Assembly: GCA_902610995.1 (NCBI GenBank)
Contig: CACLXU010000003.1
Span: 1-64,000 of the forward strand
DNA: 64,000 nucleotides
Direction: 5' to 3'
Source: an uncultured SAR86 cluster bacterium
GTDB lineage: Bacteria; Pseudomonadota; Gammaproteobacteria; Magnimaribacterales; TMED112
The translations under genes and the position numbers were made by a program. The notes below the pieces were generated by a model. It ran no database searches, was not told where the DNA came from, and saw only the letters and a list, made by a program, of their open reading frames with translations. Positions 59,151-64,000 of this stretch are shown here, in pieces. The first letter of the stretch is position 1; every line of letters begins with the position of its first letter.

Positions 59151-59643
59151 CCTTTTTTCTTTGAAGCTTGCTCTTAATTCTGTCTCTTTTCAAAGGAGAT
59201 AGATAGTCAACCATAAGCTTGCCCTCTAGATGATCAATTTCATGTTGAACGCACACACTTAAGACACCCTCGGCAATCTCAACATGTTGTTTGCCTTCAA
59301 GGTCTTGGAATGTAAGCTCTATTTTTTTAGGTCTGTAAATATCCTCAAAAAAAGAGGGAACTGATAAGCAACCTTCTTTAAAATGTTCAATAGTATCGTC
59401 CAAAACCTTAAAGGTTGGGTTTACTAAAAAATATGGATCATTTTGTTCATCAGAAACATCAATAACGATAAGTCTTTTATGGAAATCAACTTGTGTTGCT
59501 GCTAAACCTATTCCATTTGATTCATACATCGTAAAAAGCATATCTTCTGCAAAATTTTTTAAATTTTCATCAAAAACTGTGATTGGTGAAGCTTTTTTTC
59601 TTAACCTTGGGTCAGGAAATGTTAGTATGTTTAGCTTATTCAT
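59131..59643 (-). CDS. def: Peptide deformylase
   Basis: 170 aa; ESNGIGLAATQVDFHKR, EGCLSVPSF, QHEIDHLEGKLMVDYLSPLKR. Confidence 0.97.
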   Translation of the reverse strand: MNKLNILTFPDPRLRKKASPITVFDENLKNFAEDMLFTMYESNGIGLAATQVDFHKRLIVIDVSDEQNDPYFLVNPTFKVLDDTIEHFKEGCLSVPSFFEDIYRPKKIELTFQDLEGKQHVEIAEGVLSVCVQHEIDHLEGKLMVDYLSPLKRDRIKSKLQRKKDDSPKN

Positions 59644-59666
59644 TATTTAATTATAATTTTATATAT

Positions 59667-60164
59667 ATGGACAAAATAGATGTTGCAGTAATTTTAGGGT
59701 CTGATTCTGACCTAGAGCTTGGAAAAGCAGCAATTGAATCGTTGAAATCATTCGGATTAGCATGTGAGTTAAAAGTAATTTCTGCTCACAGATCTCCAGA
59801 TGTCTTGGTTGAGTTTTTAAAAACCTCACAAGCTAGTGGCTGTAGAGCCTATATAGCAATAGCTGGTATGGCAGCCCATCTTGCAGGAGCTGTAGCTGCT
59901 CATTCAACAAAACCAGTCTTGGGTGTTCCTTCAGACAACAGCTCTTTAAATGGGCTTGATGCAATACTTTCGACACTCCAGATGCCAGCTGGTGTTCCAG
60001 TTGCAACTTTTGCTGCAGGCAAAGCAGGAGCTACAAATGCAGGAATATTTGCCGCTCAAATGATTGCAACAACAGATGAAAGTCTTGCTCAGAAGATGAG
60101 TAGTTTTAAAGCAGATTTAAGAGAAAAAACAATTCTCAAAGATAAAAACCTTGATAGAAGTTAA
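59667..60164 (+). CDS. purE: 5-(carboxyamino)imidazole ribonucleotide mutase
   Basis: MDKIDVAVILGSDSDLELGKAAIESL, VISAHRSPDVLVEF, IAIAGMAAHLAGAVAAHSTKPVLGVP. ORF start 59583 is too early; start at 59667. Confidence 0.97.
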   Translation: MDKIDVAVILGSDSDLELGKAAIESLKSFGLACELKVISAHRSPDVLVEFLKTSQASGCRAYIAIAGMAAHLAGAVAAHSTKPVLGVPSDNSSLNGLDAILSTLQMPAGVPVATFAAGKAGATNAGIFAAQMIATTDESLAQKMSSFKADLREKTILKDKNLDRS

Positions 60165-60669
60165 GAGTCCTTCTACTGCTGCTGGATGGATAAAACATGA
60201 AAAAATTATTGCCTATCCAACTGAGGGAGTTTGGGGATTAGGAAGTTTAAACAAAAAGCATTTAATCGAAGAACTTAACAAGATCAAAGGCAGAGATAAA
60301 GAAAAAAAATATATCCTCCTTTTCCAGAGCATCGAACATGCATTTAATAGGCTCGAAATTAACCACAAGTTCAAAGACAAAATTAATAAGCTTTCAAAAT
60401 CTTTCACAACAATTATCGTTCCAACACACGATGAAACTGTGGCTATTAGAATCCCAAAATATAAAGTGCTCATAGATCTTCTCGATAATGTTGGTAGTGA
60501 AATCATTTCAACTTCAGCAAATATTTCAGGTCAACCTGCCTGTAAAAATACTTCTGAAGTAAAAAAGGTTTTTTCGAATAAAATTTTTGGTATATTAGCT
60601 CTTCCGTTAGGTGGTGAAAAAGGTCCCTCAAGAATTTTTGATGTAAAAAATAATAGTTATGTTAGATAA
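60151..60669 (+). CDS. tsaC: L-threonylcarbamoyladenylate synthase (TsaC/YrdC family)
   Basis: 172 aa, TTG start; IAYPTEGVWGLG, KGRDKEKKYILLFQS, VAIRIPKYKVLIDLLDNVGSEIISTSANISGQPACKNTSEV. Confidence 0.93.
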   Translation: MIEVKSPSTAAGWIKHEKIIAYPTEGVWGLGSLNKKHLIEELNKIKGRDKEKKYILLFQSIEHAFNRLEINHKFKDKINKLSKSFTTIIVPTHDETVAIRIPKYKVLIDLLDNVGSEIISTSANISGQPACKNTSEVKKVFSNKIFGILALPLGGEKGPSRIFDVKNNSYVR

Positions 60670-61549
60670 AAATAATAAGGCTGCACGAAGGTTTAAAGCT
60701 TTACATAAATCCGTGATGGATAAATTTTTGCAATTTGAGACATCATTAAAACCTATCCATGATAAATGGGAAAAACCTGAACTGGGCGAGGGATATTCTG
60801 TAGTCATAGATGGGGGTGAGTTTTTTGATAAAGCTGGCATAAATTTTTCCCAAATATCAGGTGAATCATTGCCAAGATCCTCAGTTGGCTCAGAGAACTT
60901 CCAAGAGGCACCATATTTTGCAACTGGAGTATCAGTGGTTTTTCACCCTAAAAACCCCAATATCCCAACTTCACACCTTAATGTAAGGTACTTCTGCACT
61001 TTTAAAGATGGAGATGTTCTTGAAGAGTGGTTTGGGGGCGGATTCGATTTAACACCATATATTCTATTTGAAGAGGATTGCTCTCTTTGGCATAAAAATG
61101 CAAAAAAAGCATCCAGTCATAACTATGAAGAATGGAAAAAAAATTGTGATGATTATTTTTATCTAAAGCATAGAGATGAGCACCGAGGGATAGGGGGTGT
61201 TTTTTATGAAAAACAAAAATACGAAGATATTGGTGAGGGCTTAAACTTATCAGAAAAAATTGTGAATGCATTCATCAATTCATATCTAGAAATTATTTCC
61301 AAGAGAAAGGACTTTAAATTTTCTGAAAGACAGAAAGAGTTTCAAAGATTTAGGAGAGGCAGATATGTTGAATTTAATCTAATTTATGATCGAGGAACGC
61401 TTTTTGGTCTTCAGTCTGGAGGAAGAATTGAATCTATACTGATGTCTCTTCCAAATGAAGTTTCTTGGAGATATAAGTTTGATGAGCAATTAACAGATGA
61501 AGAGAAAGAGCTCTATATGGCCATCAAGAAATCAAAAAAATGGGCATGA
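60659..61549 (+). CDS. hemF: Oxygen-dependent coproporphyrinogen-III oxidase
   Basis: 296 aa; GVSVVFHPKNPNIPTSHLNVRYF, WFGGGFDLTPYI, HRGIGGVFYE, YVEFNLIYDRGTLFGLQSGGRIESILMSLPNEVSW. Confidence 0.98.
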   Translation: MLDKNNKAARRFKALHKSVMDKFLQFETSLKPIHDKWEKPELGEGYSVVIDGGEFFDKAGINFSQISGESLPRSSVGSENFQEAPYFATGVSVVFHPKNPNIPTSHLNVRYFCTFKDGDVLEEWFGGGFDLTPYILFEEDCSLWHKNAKKASSHNYEEWKKNCDDYFYLKHRDEHRGIGGVFYEKQKYEDIGEGLNLSEKIVNAFINSYLEIISKRKDFKFSERQKEFQRFRRGRYVEFNLIYDRGTLFGLQSGGRIESILMSLPNEVSWRYKFDEQLTDEEKELYMAIKKSKKWA

Positions 61550-62337
61550 AATATAAGCTTGGAATTGTTGGCAAAGATATTGCTTATTCCCTTTCCCCCT
61601 ACATACATTCATCATTTGGCAAAGAAGCTGATATTCAGCTAACCTATGATATTTTTGATTTAGATGCTGGCCCCTTAGAGTTCATTGAAAAATTTTTTGA
61701 AGAAGGCGGCACAGGGCTAAATATTACAAAACCTTTCAAGGAAATAGTAGCTGAAAGGTACTCCTCTTTAGGGGATGTTTCTATTAATACGCTTAGTCTT
61801 GAAACTAAAGCTGATCTAAACAATAACACTGTTATCAAAGGCACCTCAACTGATGGAGCAGGCCTTCTTGAAGACTTAATTTCAAGAGGCATAAATGTGA
61901 AAAACAAAGATGTTTTACTTCTTGGATTGGGTGGTGCTGGTTATGCAATTGCAAATTTTCTATCCCATATATGTTCTTTACATGTTTGGAATAGAAGCAA
62001 AAACAAATATAACCGACTGGATCCCTCTCAGAATTTAAAAATATTTGAAGAAAATAAAACTAGCTATGATTTAGTAATTAGTTGCGTTTCATCTTTAGAC
62101 GAGGCTTATTTAGAATTGATTTCAGATATTAAATTTAATGCAGAAGCACATTTTGTAGATATTAATTATAGAAATTTAAGCAATGAAAGGCTGTACGCTT
62201 TAGCTAAGACCAAAAATATTAACTTTCTTGATGGTCGGGGGATGCTTGTAGAGCAGGCTGCACTGTCTTTTAAGGAGTGGTTTGGAATTATTCCAACCAA
62301 AGAAATCAAAAATAAGATTAAAAATGAAAGGTTATAA
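61540..62337 (+). CDS. aroE: Shikimate dehydrogenase
   Basis: 265 aa; GIVGKDIAYSLSPYIHSSFGKEADI, TGLNITKPFKE, GTSTDGAGLLEDL, LLGLGGAGYAIANFL. Confidence 0.95.
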   Translation: MGMKYKLGIVGKDIAYSLSPYIHSSFGKEADIQLTYDIFDLDAGPLEFIEKFFEEGGTGLNITKPFKEIVAERYSSLGDVSINTLSLETKADLNNNTVIKGTSTDGAGLLEDLISRGINVKNKDVLLLGLGGAGYAIANFLSHICSLHVWNRSKNKYNRLDPSQNLKIFEENKTSYDLVISCVSSLDEAYLELISDIKFNAEAHFVDINYRNLSNERLYALAKTKNINFLDGRGMLVEQAALSFKEWFGIIPTKEIKNKIKNERL

Positions 62338-62488
62338 ATTTATTGCTGGAGCTGTGTGTCCAAGCTGTGGAGATATAGACTCAATTGTTTTAAAAAACGA
62401 CGACTCAATAGTTAAATGTATTTCCTGTAATTATTTTGAAAAGAAAGACAATAACGGCGAAGAATCAATTAGAATAATAAACGATTAA
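62324..62488 (+). CDS. YheV-like putative zinc ribbon protein
   Basis: 54 aa: MKGYKFIAGAVCPSCGDIDSIVLKNDDSIVKCISCNYFEKKDNNGEESIRIIND; CxxC...CxxC zinc ribbon. Start inside the 62282 ORF. Confidence 0.85.
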   Translation: MKGYKFIAGAVCPSCGDIDSIVLKNDDSIVKCISCNYFEKKDNNGEESIRIIND

Positions 62489-62552
62489 ATCTATAACTAT
62501 TGATGGTATTTATTACTCGACATTAGCAATATTTATAGTACTATATGCGTAC

Positions 62553-63704
62553 ATGAAAAAAGAGCTGGGGCTAATTACACTTTTATCTATTTCTTTGTTT
62601 TCATCTGCTGATTGGCTTGATGTCAATATGCCTATGGGTGTCACTGATATAAGCCAAGATGTTTTTGGCTTACATATGCTTATGTTTTGGATTATGGTAG
62701 CCATTGGTGTAGTAGTTTTTGGCGTATTGTTCTATGCAATGTGGAAGTATAGAAGATCTAATAATAAGAAACCTGCAAAATTTGAAGAAAATCATAAGCT
62801 TGAAATGGCATGGACTATCGTTCCAACAATTATACTCGTACTGATGGCTCTTCCAGCATCCAGCCTTCTCAAAAAAATGTATGACCATGATGCTGAAGAG
62901 GGAGGAATTGATATACAGGTAATAGGATGGCAGTGGAAATGGCAATACAAATACTTAGATGAAAAAGTAGGCGAAAAGCCTTTAAGCTTTTTCTCAAACT
63001 TAACAACACCCGCTGATCAATATGAAACCAATCAAGCAGAGAAAGGAGCGCATTATTTATTAGAAGTTGATGAAGAAGTTGTGGTTCCAATAAACACTCC
63101 AATCAGATTTTTAATCACTAGTAACGATGTTATCCATTCCTGGTACATGAGTGATTTTGCAGTTAAGCAAGACGCCATTCCTGGTTTTATTAATGTTGCA
63201 AAAACAACAATAAACGTACCAGGTACTTATAGAGGAAATTGTACAGAACTTTGCGGTGAGAGACATGCATACATGCCCATTGTTGTAAGGGCTGTAACAG
63301 AAGAAGAATATCAAGATTGGATTCAGCAAAAGAGAGATGCAGCAGAACAGCTAGCTTTTCTTACAGAAAAAGAATGGACTGTTGATGAACTGCTTTCGCA
63401 GGGCGAAGAAATTTATAACACTAGATGTGCAGCATGCCATCAAATTAATGGTGCAGGAATTCCAGGTTTTTACCCAGCTCTAGCTGGAAGCGCAGTTGTA
63501 ATGAATGATAAATCTGCTCAAATAGAAATACTGATGGAAGGCATTAGGGGAAGTCAAATGCAATCTTTTGCGGAGCAACTTAATGAGGTAGAGATGGCGT
63601 CAGTAATAACTTTTACAAGAATGTCTTGGAATAATGATAAAAACGGTGACGGAACAGTAGTTGTTCCAAAGGACATAGTGGATTATAAAAATATTAATTT
63701 ATAG
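62553..63704 (+). CDS. coxB: Cytochrome c oxidase subunit II with C-terminal cytochrome c domain
   Basis: 383 aa; CuA site CTELCGERHAYM; heme-binding TRCAACHQINGAGIPGFYPALAGS. Confidence 0.97.
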   Translation: MKKELGLITLLSISLFSSADWLDVNMPMGVTDISQDVFGLHMLMFWIMVAIGVVVFGVLFYAMWKYRRSNNKKPAKFEENHKLEMAWTIVPTIILVLMALPASSLLKKMYDHDAEEGGIDIQVIGWQWKWQYKYLDEKVGEKPLSFFSNLTTPADQYETNQAEKGAHYLLEVDEEVVVPINTPIRFLITSNDVIHSWYMSDFAVKQDAIPGFINVAKTTINVPGTYRGNCTELCGERHAYMPIVVRAVTEEEYQDWIQQKRDAAEQLAFLTEKEWTVDELLSQGEEIYNTRCAACHQINGAGIPGFYPALAGSAVVMNDKSAQIEILMEGIRGSQMQSFAEQLNEVEMASVITFTRMSWNNDKNGDGTVVVPKDIVDYKNINL

Positions 63705-63712
63705 GAGATAAA

Positions 63713-64000
63713 ATGAGTGCAGTAGTTGAACATCACGACCACGACCACGGGCCAAAAAAAGGTTTAACAAGGTGGTTATTTACAACCAATCATAAGGATA
63801 TTGGAACACTTTATCTGTGGTTTAGCTTTTTAATGTTTTTAACTGGTGGTGCCATGGCTATGGGCATCAGAGCAGAATTATTTGAACCAGGATTACAGCT
63901 CCTAGACCCCATTAAATATAACCAACTTGTGACTATGCATGGCTTGATTATGATTTTTGGAGGCGTTATGCCTGCCTTTGTTGGCCTCGCTAACTGGTTG
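63713..64000 (+). CDS. coxA: Cytochrome c oxidase subunit I (partial, truncated at window edge)
   Basis: MSAVVEHHDHDHGPKKGLTRWLFTTNHKDIGTLYLWFSFLMFLTGGAMAMGIRAELFEPGLQLL...NQLVTMHGLIMIFGGVMPAFVGLANWL; SD ataggagataaaATG. Confidence 0.97.
   Translation, partial: MSAVVEHHDHDHGPKKGLTRWLFTTNHKDIGTLYLWFSFLMFLTGGAMAMGIRAELFEPGLQLLDPIKYNQLVTMHGLIMIFGGVMPAFVGLANWL

Overview
AT-rich 64 kb chromosomal window from a streamlined, probably marine SAR86-like gammaproteobacterium (taxonomy is inferred from gene content and order, not proven). Coding is very dense, with many 1-50 nt gene overlaps. I found no tRNA/rRNA genes, CRISPR arrays, transposases or prophage. Main blocks: (1) a TonB2-type energisation operon (DUF3450, TtpC-like long ExbB, ExbB, partial ExbD); (2) efp-argS-SPOR-yggS-yggT, trmB-thiG-thiS-rpoH, yaaA-lipA-lipB-uvrD; (3) a 15-30.7 kb accessory stretch of enzymes and small membrane or hypothetical proteins, including an FTR1 iron permease behind a perfect Fur-type palindrome; (4) the replication-origin neighbourhood glmS-glmU-atpCDGAHFEB-parB-parA-rsmG-mnmG-mnmE-yidC-rnpA-rpmH | dnaA-dnaN-recF-gyrB; (5) an alpha2-type glyRS, a lauroyl-acyltransferase-like gene, trkH-trkA-fmt-def, purE-tsaC-hemF-aroE-yheV-like and coxB-coxA. 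Main observations: two 15/16 parS sites embedded in the recF coding sequence, identical 16-mers in opposite orientation that force a repeated VEQN peptide; a 185-bp mnmG-mnmE gap with several near-consensus DnaA boxes (candidate oriC) alongside a perfect DnaA box at the rpmH/dnaA divergence; rpmH absent from the ORF track and overlapped by the rnpA frame; a 15-bp perfect inverted repeat bracketing a single small ORF at the glmS 3' end; an alpha2 GlyRS at the usual glyQS position; a short GyrB; apparent absence of atpI and yidD; and small ORFs missed by the track. No clearly novel multi-gene defence or mobile system was found.
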